Counted from the first letter of the stretch, positions 1 through 11,639 are shown. The stretch is DNA of 64,000 bases from Allolobophora icterica (GCA_963556255.1 OY744613.1:38015234-38079233), one strand, 5' to 3'. Numbers and translations: made by a program. Notes: generated by a model from the sequence alone, not told the origin.

Positions 1-690
1 GTTTCGTGAAAAGGAAACTACAGTTGGCTTTGTGATCACCAGAAGCAACTAGTTTTGGTCGTGCAACAGCCTTCAACAGATACAACGCGAGTGAATTTTT
101 CAGAAATCTCCGAGAAGTGAGAACACGGTACAATTTTGGCCCTGAAACCATCTAAAATGTTGATGAGACTGGACTGACCACGGTTAAAAAACCAGTGAAA
201 GTGATAGTTAATGGAGGAAGTAAGCAGGTTGGAAGAATAACGTTGTGCAGTGAATGCTATTGGTAATTCTGTACCACCTCTATTTATATTTCCAAGAGTC
301 CATTACAAAGATTTAACGATAAAGGGTGGTCCTCCTGGTTGTGTAGTTTGCTAATCCTCCTGGTTGGATGACAGCAGAAATTTTTGTTGAAAGGATGAAA
401 CATTTTGCAAAACCCACTCCCTGCTTCTGCTGGATAACCATGGAAGTCATATTTCTGTTGTGGCCCTCTTGATATGGCAAAAGATCATGTAATAGTTATG
501 GTAAGTATTCCTCCATAGTGCAGTCACAAGTTGCAACCACTGGATAGGTTTGTTTATGGGCCACTGAAGAGATACTACAATGCATCTTGTGATAATTGGA
601 TGGTCAGTAAGACCCAAGAACCATGACAATCTGTGACATAGTTCCTAATATTTGTGCACCATATGCACAGGCATTCACAAAGTCAAATAA
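1..690 (+). pseudogene. Pogo/Tigger-like DDE transposase relic, 5' end outside window
   Basis: Translated with frame changes, this stretch reads like the DDE_1 catalytic core of Pogo/Tigger/jerky-type transposases, nuclear enzymes that cut and paste DNA. Visible blocks in the right order are NVDETG (156-173, first acidic residue), DNHGSH (433-450, second) and CSHKLQPLDR (519-548), followed by a VYGPLKRYYN-like stretch. The three blocks lie in three different frames and stops interrupt them, so at least two indels have broken the gene. The N-terminal DNA-binding part would lie left of position 1. The family assignment rests on these motifs and their order, recalled from family knowledge. Confidence 0.7.
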
Positions 691-800
691 GTATTGAGGC
701 TGACGATAATCAGGCTATCATGGAATTTAAGTATGGCTGCATCTGCACAAGAGACACTAATGTTATCCGCTTGGGCAGATTGGTCATTTTATTGCCATCA

Positions 801-1622
801 CAGTATGAACTCTGGAAGCATGTAAAACAACTCTGAAATTATATGCATGTGAAACAACTCTGGAAATATATGCATGTGAAACAACTCTGGAAGTATATGC
901 ATGTGAAACAACTCTGAAATTATATGCATGTGAAACAACTCTGGAAATATATGCATGTGAAACAACTCTGGAAATATATGCATGTGAAACAACTCTGGAA
1001 ATATATGCATGTGAAACAACTCTGGAAATATATGCATGTGAAACAACTCTGGAAATATATGCATGTGAAACAACTCTGGAAATATATGCATGTGAAACAA
1101 CTCTGGAAGTATATGCATGTGAAACAACTCTGGAAATATATGCATGTGAAACAACTCTGGAAGTATATGCATGTGAAACAACTCTGGAAGTGTATGCATG
1201 TGAAACAACTCTGGAAGTATATGCATGTGAAACAACTAGTATATGCATGTGAAACAACTCTGGAAGTGTATGCATGTGAAACAACTCTGGAAGTATATGC
1301 ATGTGAAACAACTAGTATATGCATGTGAAACAACTTTGGAAGTGTATGCATGTGAAACAACTCTGGAAGTATATGCATGTGAAACAACTAGTATATGCAT
1401 GTGAAACAACTCTGGAAGTGTATGCATGTCAAACAACTCTGGAAGTATATGCATGTGAAACAACTCTGGAAGCATATGCATGTCAAACAACTTTGGAAGT
1501 ATATGCATGTCAAACAACTCTGGAAGCATATGCATGTCAAACAACTTTGGAAGTATATGCATGTCAAACAACTCTGGAAGTATAGGCTTGTCAAACAAGT
1601 CTGGAAGTATATGATTGTGTAA
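801..1622. repeat. 27-bp minisatellite, large array
   Basis: About 30 tandem copies of a 27-bp unit beginning ATGCATGTGAAACAACTCTG. Because 27 is a multiple of three, long open frames appear on both strands (repeats of MHVKQLWKY on plus, FHMHILPEL on minus); these are not genes. The array has internal order. A shortened 22-bp unit ending ACTAGTAT recurs at 1235, 1311 and 1387, exactly 76 bp apart, giving a 22+27+27 higher-order unit. From about 1430 onward the units carry GTCAAAC instead of GTGAAAC and alternate in a 54-bp pattern (GCATATG then GTATATG). Confidence 0.97.
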
Positions 1623-2926
1623 CAAACCTGTTGTAACAATTGTATAGCCGACAACAATCTATATACACTACATAAATTTGTTCTAGAAGGTCAGCTATTT
1701 GTAGCTCACTGTTGTACACGGCCCTATCTGTGCAGTGCCGAGTGCAGAGGTGAATGTTCATTCCTGTGGTGAGGTGGTTGGACATTTGAAGAACTTTTTG
1801 TTTGAAGTTTACCCTTTTTAAAAATCGAAAATTTTGAGTTCTGTGGTTCTGTGGTTCTTTAGTATCCTTGCCAATGATGTGGTAACCTTTGGCCTTGTAT
1901 AATTGTGGAAATCTTCGAACTGAAACGTGTATTCGAGAATCATCCTTGCTTCGTAGTCTGTATGAAAGAAGAGGCCGCCATTTTAAGTCACTTTAGTTTC
2001 CATGTGATTTGTGTCGAATGTTGACATAGATGTCTATTTCTGAGAGTAAGAATTAGAGGTCATCCGTGGCCCCTTTGCCCCTAGATAAGTTTGTGCCATA
2101 GACAGTTCTTAAATCATAGTACAAGACATTTGTCCAGGTATGACCTTTAACCTTTATGCCTAACAGTAAAGCTTGTGGTGAGTGCTACTTACTGTCTGTA
2201 ACTCAAGTCAAGTTGACAGCTTTAGTTAAATTTGGATTTGATTACATGGTGTCAGAGCCAGATTCACTACTGATCTCCTTGCTTGTTAGCACCGAAGCCC
2301 CTTCTCTATGTTACCACAGTCCACTTCCACTAGAATCACAGTTAGCGTTAGAAAATGAAGATGATGATGAGGAGGATGGGAACATGATGAACCCTGAGTA
2401 TAGGGGAAGCCTATGTTTGTTTCCTGCTCGGAATTTGTGGACCTCACTGGGTCACCTCCTGGTAGTAAGAAGGTAACTGTTATGCCATCACCATAGTTAT
2501 TTAAGTTTCAGTTAACTTTTCAGTTTCAGTTATAGTTTTAGTTTTGCTTAAACTTTCCAGTTTAGTTCTAGTTACAGTTTTCAAATCTTTTCAGTTTAAA
2601 TAGTTTTAGTTTCAGTTTTCAAAACTTTCGAGTGTTAATTTAGTTTTGTGCGCATTCCACAGAAGCAACTGAATTTCATTTTTTATTAATGACATTCATT
2701 TTGATTAGCTTTCATGCTCTAATCTAATCAAAGTTTATTGCAGAAATTTCTATCGTCATAAATGTGATAGGATTACATGGTTTATAAAAACAGTCAGCAA
2801 TTTTAATTAAGTTTGCTGAAAGGCTACTAAGCTAGTGTTTGAAGCACTCGACTGTTTAGTTTCAAAAATACTCATCGCCCTAAATTAGCACCAGACTTTT
2901 TTTCTGAACATTGAAATCCCCGTACA
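1623..2926. other. Unassigned spacer between minisatellite arrays
   Basis: No recognisable gene. A 106-codon open frame at 2156-2476 (+) has an acidic patch but no motif I recognise and may be chance. Positions 2500-2650 are low-complexity, made of degenerate AGTTT/CAGTTT steps. The rest is AT-rich unique-looking DNA. Confidence 0.5.
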
Positions 2927-3106
2927 TGCATGTGAAACAACTCTGGAAGTATATGCATGTGAAACAACTCTGGAAGTATATGCATGTGAAACAACTCTGG
3001 AAGTATATGCATGTGAAACAACTCTGGAAGTATGTGCATGTGAAACAACTCTGGAAGTATAAGCATGTGAAACAACTCTGGAAGTATATGCATGTGAAAC
3101 AGACAT
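2927..3106. repeat. 27-bp minisatellite, second small array
   Basis: About 6.5 copies of the same 27-bp unit as the array at 801-1622, here almost uniform (unit ATGCATGTGAAACAACTCTG plus 7 bp). It sits about 1.3 kb from the large array in the same orientation. It lacks the shortened and GTCAAAC variants, so it more likely derives from the older homogeneous part of the large array than from its right end. Confidence 0.95.
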
Positions 3107-3724
3107 TCGTAGAGAATGACAATAAATATTAACAGAACATTTGTATCCATTTGAGGTCTATTGGGTTCTCTCCTAAGGATACAGAGTGACACTGTTTTAT
3201 AACAAACAATACTTAATCAGTAAGTGAACAATTTGCCAAAGTCTCTGATGAAGCCTGTACCAAGCCTCTGCTATCCTGAATTGGATTTGGCAGTACACGA
3301 TGCTGAATCTGCCAGCATTGCACTTTTAAAAATTCGTTAAATTTGTGAAATGCTTATGAAATTAAATGTGGTTAAGCTGCATGGTTTGATGGCACAAAAC
3401 CTGAATATCTACTATTGTACCCGGTAGTTGTCTTTTGCTTATCATATATCTTAACAGAATATTGCACTATAGGCATGCTCCATACAATTTTGTTAAGGTG
3501 CATAATTCCTCCAGTAAAACATGAAAACCGTGAGATATATCATGAAGCAGCAACCACTGTAGTAGAAAAACCGTTACAGATGGAATGGATTTCTGTGAAC
3601 CTTGCACTAACACAAGATCATAAAAAGTGAAAACAGCCTAATGATGTTGCCTTCATGTCGATTGAGCCCTGGGAAAAAACTAACTTCCACCAGAATATTG
3701 AAGGGACCAAAGGATCCTATCCAG
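3107..3724. other. Unassigned spacer
   Basis: No feature recognised. A 71-codon frame at 3415-3630 (+) has hydrophobic stretches but no known motif. Confidence 0.4.
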
Positions 3725-3935
3725 AACTTGCAGCACTATTAAAGGGCTCTGGCGAAAGCAGGATTACAAAGATCAAGTCGCTGAACTTGTAGTCTGTGCC
3801 CATGCACTTAAATGCCAAGCTGAGCCAGAAGAAACTTCAAGCAAGTCCTCCACAGAAAGCTGCACTCGCTGAACCTGGAGAAGGGAGGTCCTCGTTGCAA
3901 CCAGCGAGGTCCTTCAAGAAGAAAGAATGAAGCAG
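3725..3935 (+). mobile_element. Small R2-like retrotransposon fragment
   Basis: Encodes, with errors, the piece of the R2-like ORF between the zinc finger and the reverse transcriptase: a KQDYKDQV-like block near 3762-3785, then the Ala/Leu-rich and Trp-Arg-Arg segments seen in the better copies at 34.9-35.1 kb and 55.0-55.2 kb. Neither end of the element is present. Confidence 0.65.
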
Positions 3936-5485
3936 GAAAGGAATAGATCCCCTTGTGGGACACTTCTCAAGTCTAATGATGCATCACAATTGGAGACTAT
4001 TGCTTCTCCATCTGCAGCCAGAAATGAACTGGAATGTGCAGAACAATCCCGTCGGCGCGGAATGTCAAGATACCTACCTGCCTGATGTGAACTAGATATA
4101 AATGGCCGACCACTACCCATTTGTTGCCAGAAGAGTACTGCACAATGTCAGTTGGTCAACAAGACCACCTGTACAATTAATGTCAACCCTCTACACCGGA
4201 AGTTGAAGAACCAGTCGTGTCCTTCTGATCTAATCTATGGTTGCCCAGGATTAACGGCTAAAACCCGAACGACGTGTTGTTGAGAAAAGGGGATTTGGAA
4301 TACAAATTGCATGTAAAGTGGGAAACAGTGATGTCCAGAAAAAATGAATTAAAAAGAAGGGTTGATGAAAAGTATAACAAGTGTTCATCATATACGTTTG
4401 CCTTCAGAATATTATGGGTGGACCGAGATGTGATATGAATAGTTAAGACTTCAGGCACGGGTTTGAATCCTGAGAGATTGGACAACGAAAAACAAGCTAA
4501 TGGTCGCCTGGAAAACCGAAGGAATGTGTTACACCAAGACCCTGCATCATGCAGGAACCTGAAGTTACAACCATGGAAACCAATGGCCGTTGGTCTTTTA
4601 ACACTTGGTCCACAACAGCTCAAGTGGTTGATCAAGCCAGGATTATACAACCCGTGATGGGAACTGAAACTGCTTTTGCTGCAACCTTAACCGATTTGTG
4701 ACGGCAGATAGCAGCTGTGAGAGAGAAATAAAAATTAGGGCTGTTGATTAATCGCAGTAAACGCACGAGATTAACGAGTTAAATTTTCTCGACGATTAGC
4801 GCGATTAAAAAATTTATTTTAATCGGAAACAGTTTTGGATAGGAATTTACCAAACACTGCAATGCGCGAGGTACTGCCGAAGCCAAAAGACGTTGGCAAA
4901 GATTGGGCTTAATTCACTCAGTTGTGTTGGGCGAACTCGTAGGCAACCAAAACAATTTCCGGTTAATCCAAATTCCTCCTCTCTGTGAAAGTTTCAGTGC
5001 ATGTAGTTTAAACTTCGTTGATATCTTCTAGCGGGTTATTAATCACCTATAAAATGTCGTAGCAAAAGGTCGAAAAAGAAGTCGAACGATCTATAATGAA
5101 CGGTCAGTTTATTTTTAAAACGGCAGATACGAAGGTGCACATAAAACTCTTGCAAAATTAGCACCGAGATGTCTAGGGTAGCCAGCAACCACTGTTTCAT
5201 GTGAAACACTTTTTCTGCTGCTGGAAACATTCTTAATAAGAAACGTTCAGCATTCTCATCTGACAATGTGAACAAGTTAGTTTGTGTCAACAACTGACTG
5301 AAGCAGGACTTATGAAAAACAGAAAGTGGATGAACTTCGTAATCCTACATATAATATGTTAATAATATGTTAATAATAAACTTGTCATTGGACAAACAAT
5401 GACAAATTTGTTCTTTAAATTCACTGCTGTATACTATCTGTAAACAACAATATTATGCTCATGATACGATTAATCAGTTCCACGC
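3936..5485. other. Unassigned region with a possible hAT-type terminus
   Basis: No gene recognised. At 4738-4830 the sequence AGGGCTGTTGATTAATCG followed by repeated GATTAA motifs resembles the outer end of hAT-superfamily elements. I find no convincing matching opposite end nearby, so this is only a possibility. The 84-codon minus-strand frame at 5039-5293 has no recognisable motif. Confidence 0.3.
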
Positions 5486-6492
5486 ATCGGGGACTCAAAC
5501 AGCAGGGACAAACCCCCCACGTAAACAACTGGGTGACCGATGGGTCTGCCCTCCTCTGGGGCGGGGTTGACTATGTTCAAGCGGTCAAGGTGAAGGGGAA
5601 CCTGCTGCCGTCTGCGGAGCACGGCTCACGCGGGCGGCGGTTAGGCCCAATCACGTGTGACGCCGAAAGCAGTGCTCAAGGCACCCAAGCTCACATATCT
5701 CAAAGCTGTGCGAGGACCCACCGTCTCCGGTGCAAGAGGCATAATTCGGTCCCTGGCCTGACAATAGCAAGGGCCGAGTCAAAGAGTCATTCGGTGACCG
5801 AAGAGCCGATTATACCTACCGGAGCTGGGAGGCGCCTACCTGGGCCACCAAGGCCCAGGTAGGCGAAGCTGCCTACGTCGTTGACATCACCATTACCTTG
5901 GACTGTAATGACATGAGCGGTCCATATGTGGAGAAGGTGTTGTATTACCCAACACCTTATGTCATCGACTGGGTGGCGAAAGTCTATCCGGGGCGGAGAA
6001 GGTGCAATACTACTCAACACCTGACGTCATTGATTGGGTGACGAAAGTCTATCCGGGGCGGCCATGTGTGTTTGGGGCTGTGGTACTAAACTGGCGAGGA
6101 GCTTTCCATCATGCCTCGTCGAGGTTACTTTGCAAGCTGGGAGTAACCGCTGCCGACGAAACCCTCCTGTTGTGCCGGTACTAACATACACATCAAACAT
6201 GTTTCGACACTTCACCCGGTCGACAGGGCGAGGTCTAAGGCCGACGGACGTTGAGGGAGCCTAGGCACCGCGTTCATGAAAAGACCACATCCATCTCGGA
6301 CCAAACCGGAGGCACAATCGCCTGGGTAGCTCGGCCGGACTGCTACCTGCGCGCTCTGCTCTTAGGAGCAGGGCGCTGTGATCTTTAGGGGTGGGCAACC
6401 TACTCATTTACACCATCAGCTGTTGACGAGCAAATGAGTCGATGATGAAAATTGCTTGATCGAACAATCGCAAATTCACTTTGTAAAAAAAA
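5486..6492 (+). mobile_element. R2-like retrotransposon, 3' third (5'-truncated)
   Basis: Covers the end of the ORF and the 3' UTR. It starts in the RGLKQQGQTP block upstream of the CCHC knuckle, continues through the endonuclease region (EPIIPTGAGRR near 5800-5833, then YVEKV and VYPGRPCVFG), and ends with the conserved 3' UTR (GGGGTGGGC, GAGCAAATGAG) and a short A-run at 6484-6492. The PD-(D/E)XK segment is destroyed where a hairpin has replaced the expected KPDLV block. A 65-bp tandem duplication (5931-5995 and 5996-6060) shifts the frame again. 5' truncation is usual for target-primed reverse transcription. Confidence 0.85.
5833..5865. repeat. Perfect 14-bp inverted repeat with 5-bp loop in the endonuclease region
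   Basis: CGCCTACCTGGGCC is followed by ACCAA and then its exact reverse complement. Sister copies have ordinary coding sequence (KPDLV...) here. It looks like a short snap-back duplication made during reverse transcription or repair. Confidence 0.9.
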
Positions 6493-7073
6493 TTTAGGTA
6501 ACTGATTTGAATGTAGCCACAGCTAGATTTCTGATCATATATGGTTAATCGAGATCATGGTTATGGTGCTCTATAAAGTAAAAACTGCCCTGTGGTTTTG
6601 GCCTACTTTCCTTTGAAACACTTTCCGTCCTTGCTGTATAGCGCATAAACCACTTTGATATGGATATGACGACTGGTTTATTAATGTCTGACTGAGCCAA
6701 ATGTTTAGATGATAGATATTAAAATTATTAGGGTCTGTGTTTGTAGGTCCATAGCAGCTCAAGTGGTTGAAACTGTAGAAGACCCAGGAAGTTAGACAAT
6801 GGGTTCCTGATTGGATCTTTTGTTAAGATTAATATTGCTGAATACAGGCCTAGAACTTTCTCTTTTATATCAGTTGCCACAGGAGTGTTGATGATAAGTG
6901 TTCGGTAAGTGGCGTCTCATGTACCATAAACTGTGCTAAACTTCCAATAGTGTGGTCAGTTTCCCAAGGTAGAGTGGAGTGTACCGACTCATATAATTCG
7001 GGTACAAAGTGTATTTTACTGCCACCTTTTACAAAGTGCATTTCTTGAGACCGGTATTGTGCCAGATTAGATG
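6493..7073. other. Unassigned spacer
   Basis: AT-rich with no gene recognised. The motif CAGCTCAAGTGGTTGA near 6748 also occurs near 4615, hinting at a shared old interspersed repeat, but the match is short. Confidence 0.3.
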
Positions 7074-7743
7074 AAGCTATCTACAGTCACACCAATCTTT
7101 AAACAAGAAAATTGAGATGATTCAATTGTAGACCAATATTTATATTATCGTATATCTCAAAATTATTAGAAAAAGCAGTAGTACATCAATGGCTAAATCA
7201 CTATATAATAAAAAAGAGCATTTTATACCAGTCTCTGCATGGCTTGACTACTGTACTTCCTTTAATCAATATGCAAGATAAATAACACAAGCCATCGACC
7301 GAAATCAATACTCTGTTGGTATATTCTTGGATCTTTCGAAAGCATTTGACACTGTCAACCATGACATACTTCTTAATAAATTGCAAAACTATGGAATAAG
7401 AGGATTACCTTTGGCCTGGTGTAAGGACTATCTAAATCATTGCTTTCAACAAGTTAAATGTAATGGAGTCTATTCAACATTCAAACTATTGGAATTCGAA
7501 GTACCACATGGCTCGATACTCGGTCACATACTTATTTTACTGTATATTAATGACCTTCCAAATTCATCTTCCCTGCTGAATTTGTACTTTTTGCTGAAGA
7601 CTCCAATGTCTTTTTCTCACAGCTCTTACTATGACCTATTTACACTACCAAACAAATTTTTTTTATTTATATCGAACTGGTTAAAGGCAAATAAGCTATC
7701 ACTACATCTTAATAAAACAAATTATATTCTATTCTTACATTGA
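7074..7743 (+). pseudogene. CR1/L2-type reverse transcriptase fragment
   Basis: Degenerate reverse transcriptase of the same general type as the minus-strand ORF at 28.4-30.1 kb. Readable blocks are TPIFK near 7089, then from 7327 DLSKAFDTVNHDILLNKL (RT block with the first catalytic Asp), a GIRGLPLAW segment, and a variant of the GVPQGSILGP block written VPHGSILGH. The FADD box is not preserved: the sequence reads FLLKTP where FADDT is expected. Only part of the RT domain is present and stops interrupt the upstream part, so it is dead. Confidence 0.8.
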
Positions 7744-7785
7744 AAAGTAATCCCTCATTTATTAGGTAAATGTGGTCTGATGGCA

Positions 7786-7893
7786 AGTGCCAGTTGTCGA
7801 CGGTCTTTGGATGGTAACGGCGGCTTGTGTAAAGTCCTATGCAAGCGCCTTGTCATGGTGGGGGGCAACTCCGAAAGGAAACCAAGTGTGTGG
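7786..7893 (+). ncRNA. HDV-like ribozyme relic (P1 5' strand missing)
   Basis: Homologous to the complete ribozymes at 13857, 18965, 49513 and 54546. It keeps most of the J1/2 stem (GTGCCAGTT pairing with GGCTTGTGT, one mismatch), P3 (GCC/GGT), a 7-nt loop TTGTCAT, the G-run of P1 and the CAACTCCGAAAGGA start of P4. The J4/2 core has decayed to AACCAAG and the 5' C-run is absent, so it should be inactive. Confidence 0.6.
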
Positions 7894-9433
7894 GGGCGAA
7901 CCAAATAGAGTTAAAAAATGGATCAGAATACAATGCGAAGAGGTGCTGCCACTGCAGCACCTGACCTTTCTTGCCGAAGGGGTGGCGGATGCGGTGCATG
8001 GGCTAGTTACATGTCCTGAATGTCAAAACGGAGTGAGGCGATCAAAGGGCTTCAGAAAAAGCAAGACTACAAGGATCAAGTCGAGCAACTTGTAGCTCGC
8101 GCTCAAGCGCTTAAATGCCAATCAGAGTCCAATCATTCGTCGAGTGGGTACTCCATGAAAGATTGTCCTCGCTGGAACTGGAGGAGAGAGGTTCTCTCTA
8201 CTATTAGGGAGGATCTCGGTGACCTCCGGGAGGATCGGCTGGACAGAGATCCACCATAGAGACGTTCCTTGAAGCTGTCGACAGAGCCAAAATGAGACAT
8301 ATGTTGAAAGTGCTGCTGTGAGGAAGCTTCTTGACCGATATGCAGAGCAATTAACCACCTTCCTCAAGTCACACCAGAGGATCATTGGAAGCAAATCTCG
8401 ACGAGGTCCAAAAGGTTAGAGGCCCCGGCAAGCCACCTGACAAGTCGGGGGGCAGGGGCAAGTCAGGAACCAAGTGCAGGCTGAACCCAGCAGAACCATG
8501 GCATACGTCAAGGTTCAGAAAGCCTTCCAGCAAGACCGCAAGGGGTGCACTGAGATGGTTCTCCAGGAGACATGGGAGCAGGAGGAAGTGACATTGACTT
8601 TGGAAGACCACGAGCCATTCTGGAGATCCATCTTCTCCGCAGAATCAGAGGTTGATGAGAGACCGGTCCAGAAGCTCGGGAGCACTGGTCCATCGTGGAA
8701 CCTGTAACCCACGAGGAAGTGGCGAAAGCGATTGCAGACTCGATTCTGTGGCTTCTGCTAGGGTATATACCCAAGCAGTTCTCGGATAGGGAGACCATTC
8801 CGATTTCCAAGGGCGGAGATCTGCGGCATCCGGCGAACTATCACCATGGCCTCACATGTGACGAAGGTCTTTCATAAGATTGTGGCCTCTCGTCTGACTG
8901 CGAAGGTTCCACTGGATCCGAGGCAGAAGGCGTTCGTACCAGTTGACGGATGTGCTGACAATATCTCCTTACTTCATAAAATCGTTAGGGGGGCCCAGTG
9001 GCAGAGGAAACCGGTGTGTCTGGCCATCTTAGACGTGGTCAAGGGCTTTGATTGTGTATCTCACAAGACATTGGCTAGGTCACTCAGGAGACTGGGTGTG
9101 CCATCGCCGCTGGTGCAGTACGTATCGAGGATGTATGCCACCACATCGACTGACCTCAAAGTACGGAGGTCCGTTCAAATGGGGCGGCCCGCAAGGTGAC
9201 ATTACGCGATCGAGTCCTTGGTCTCAATTGCTCGCCGAACTGGAAGCGAAGTGACCTGTGGGTCAGCTCGGCCGGACTACCAGCTGCATGACTTCCTGTG
9301 CTGAGGAATGCACAATCTTTTTGTGGGCGAGCATCCGACTAAATTATAACATCCGGTAGCCGCGAGAGCAAATGCACAATGATGAAACTGCTCGGTCGCG
9401 CAAACGCTCGGGCATTCTCAGAGTGTTAAAAAA
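7786..9433 (+). mobile_element. R2-like retrotransposon copy, internally deleted
   Basis: Order: decayed ribozyme, ATG at 7918, KQDYKDQVEQL near 8064, a QKAF..MVL segment near 8515-8560, RT blocks (IPKGGDLR near 8806; RQKAFVPVDGCADN near 8924-8965; LAILDVVKGFDCVSH near 9020-9062), then an abrupt jump near 9161-9175 from the RT into the 3' UTR. The FADD box, CCHC knuckle and endonuclease are therefore lost. Both sides of the jump have a GTACGGAGGTC/GTAGGAGGTC-like sequence, so the deletion probably used microhomology. The 3' UTR (GAGCAAATGCACAATGATG) and A-run end at 9433. Frameshifts are frequent. Confidence 0.85.
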
Positions 9434-9601
9434 ATGAGATGGATGTTTCTCATCATTGAGTGTAAAGACCTTTTTTTTCTGTAAAGGTTTGTTTCAAACT
9501 GTCACTAGAGATACTTCTGCACTTGCAAGAGACAATGATTTGTTTTGCAAGTTCAGAACTTGAGACACTAAAGACAAAAAGAGCTAATTAGAGAAAGAAG
9601 T

Positions 9602-9602
<1 letters not shown>

Positions 9603-9654
<52 letters not shown>
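9603..9654. repeat. (TA)n microsatellite
   Basis: About 26 uninterrupted TA dinucleotides in the AT-rich spacer (9434-9744) between two R2-like copies. Nothing else is recognised in that spacer. Confidence 0.98.
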
Positions 9655-9658
<4 letters not shown>

Positions 9659-9744
9659 ACAGGTTGCTCTCCTTGACTATATTATAGAAGGTCATGGATA
9701 TATTTAGAGCTATGAAGAGCGCATCCTTCATTGTGTGTAGATCT

Positions 9745-9945
9745 TACGGTGGCCGGTGTTAAGTCCTACACTCCGAAAGGAGGCGAAGCGTGTGAGGGCG
9801 AAACTTATTTAAGTTTAACCATGGATTCAAATACAATGCAAAGAGGTGCTGCCACTACAGAACCGGACTTAAATGCCGAGAGGGCGGCGGGTGCGGTGCC
9901 TGGGCTAGAGATGTGTTTGAAATGTCACAGGGGCCCCTTCAAGGA
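9745..9945 (+). mobile_element. R2-like 5' fragment with collapsed ribozyme
   Basis: Holds the 3' strand of the J1/2 stem (GTGGCCGGTG), then GTCCTACACTCCGAAAGGAG, where P3, L3 and the P1 3' strand have been deleted, then the intact core GGCGAAGCGTGTG. The ORF start follows at 9822 (ATGGATTCAAAT) and stays open through GAATTEPDLNAERAAGAVPGLEMC and the first zinc-finger cysteines. The element stops at about 9945 and joins unrelated DNA. Confidence 0.8.
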
Positions 9946-10075
9946 GGTGGCTACATTCCTGGTTGCAGTATATGACTGTGAAAGTCTAAAAAGTGTCTTT
10001 TCCCAAAAAAATGGATTTTGTATGCAACAGGTTTTGGAGCTCTACTCTTCAATTGTATGACATCAGTAGCAGCTA

Positions 10076-11075
10076 ACTCAAAACCTGTCTTCAACTACGA
10101 CTGAAGAAAGCGAATTTGAAAATGACCTCCCAACTTCATCACTGAATGCAAACTCAACAGCTGTCGAAGTCTGGAACCCATGGTATACCCAAGAAGGGAT
10201 TAAGAAAAAAGATGCAAACACATTATATCTTCATCTGTTTCAGCTGTGTTGGATTGGATGAACCAAGTATTTGGAAATCAACAAATGATCGTGGCATCTA
10301 TTTTTAATGAAACTCGTTGCTCCACTTCACCTGTTGTGCTTTCAAAAAGTACTGTCCATCGTCATCATCTATTTCTTTGCAACCTAGCTGATAAATGAAT
10401 ACAAAATACCTGGAATTGACAACAGGCAGGTGCACAACAAACTTCTAGGCATTCCTAAATTTTCATCTGTGTCAACGGCTGATGCTGTACTAGAGCAGCT
10501 GTAGTCATGGCAGTGCGACACCATGGTCATCGACGTGTTTTGACACCATTGCATCGAACACAGGAAGACTCAATGGTGCTCGAACCCATCTTGAAAACAA
10601 GATTGGACATAATTTGCTGTGGATGGCATGTTAACATCATATGTTTGAAATTCTATTCGCTGATGCATGCAAAGTATGTCTTGGACGGTCATCAGGATCA
10701 GAAATTTTCATGTTTAAAAGATTCCAAGAGAAGTGGTCTGAGCTAAATCACCATATGTCTGCAACTAAGGCAACACCAGGGCTACATGTCTCCGATTCTT
10801 TGAAGTCGTAGCTGATCAACTAGCCAGCAGCCATCCTCGAGAAGACCATCAAGAATTCCTCAGCCTTGCCGCTAGGATGGAAGGTTCGAGTACATCAGTC
10901 ACCATTAGGAAATCCCAGGCACTTCACCGAGCTCGCCGGAAGGCAATCGCAAATTTTACCTTGAAGATAATAATGGCTTAGAGATGCAAACAAATTGGAC
11001 TCATTGACGATTGTGGAACGCTTTCAATGAAGCAGGTCCTCGATATGATGGAGAATGAACTGGAAAGTTAGCAAC
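10076..11075 (+). pseudogene. Relic of an unplaced transposon-type protein
   Basis: Several frames together give a protein-like sequence: a GIPKFSSVSTADAVLEQL segment near 10452-10502, a FDTIASNTGRLNGA block from 10539, a LLWMAC block near 10613, then a FMFKRFQEKW segment near 10707-10740 and an Ala/Ser/His segment to about 11000. I know the FDT.ASNTG...LL..AC arrangement from uncharacterised, highly repeated animal proteins that behave like transposon products, but I cannot place it in a named superfamily. Frames change repeatedly, so it is dead. Nothing is recognised from 11076 to 11639. Confidence 0.45.
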
Positions 11076-11639
11076 ACATTTGTGACATGACGTCACGACA
11101 CACAAAGAATATTACTGCTTATCACATCACACTGTGGAATTATCTAAGGTCACTTAGTGCAGTGTGCTTCTTTCAGCCTCTTATCATTTGTTTTGCCTAC
11201 CGTGTTTTTTTTTTTTATCTCACTGGCAATTGTTAAATAAAAAGAAATTATGCTGATGAATCTATGAATTCAAATATGTGAACACATTTAGAAGCAACTA
11301 CGTTCACTTCATTCTTAAATGTCAAGTTCAGCTCAAATTAAAAAAACAATTACTGTAAGTTCCAAACAATATAATTTAGATTGTTCGAGTCATACCAATT
11401 CATAACAGATGCGTTAAACATAAAATTGTATAAAAGGCAACGTTCTTCCTATTCAATCAGTCATTAATTGAGTTACTTTGGAAATTTTGCAGGTATCATA
11501 GCTGCTGCTTGCTGTCGACTGTGTGTGGCATCCTTCTGCACTACTCTTAGGGTCACAGAACAATACATTGGAATTTTGATTAAGATGGGAGTTGTTCAGA
11601 TGCCTTGTTACAGCATGTACTGATGTCATTGCTCAATTC

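Noticed and set aside
801..1622. CRISPR-like array
   Set aside because: Units are contiguous with no unique spacers, there are no cas genes, and the surrounding elements are eukaryotic. It is a minisatellite.
784..1657. Long open frames on both strands across the minisatellite
   Set aside because: The 27-bp unit is a multiple of three and lacks stops in most frames, so open frames are automatic. There is no start context, composition or homology to support genes.
2500..2650. Telomere-like repeats
   Set aside because: The AGTTT/CAGTTT steps are irregular and do not follow a fixed TTAGGG-type unit.
4440..4480. tRNA or SINE B-box-like GGGTTTGAATCC
   Set aside because: No cloverleaf, A box at the right distance or acceptor stem could be drawn around it.
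5039..5293. 84-codon minus-strand ORF
   Set aside because: It shows no motif, no neighbouring homology and no repeat support, and is probably a chance frame.
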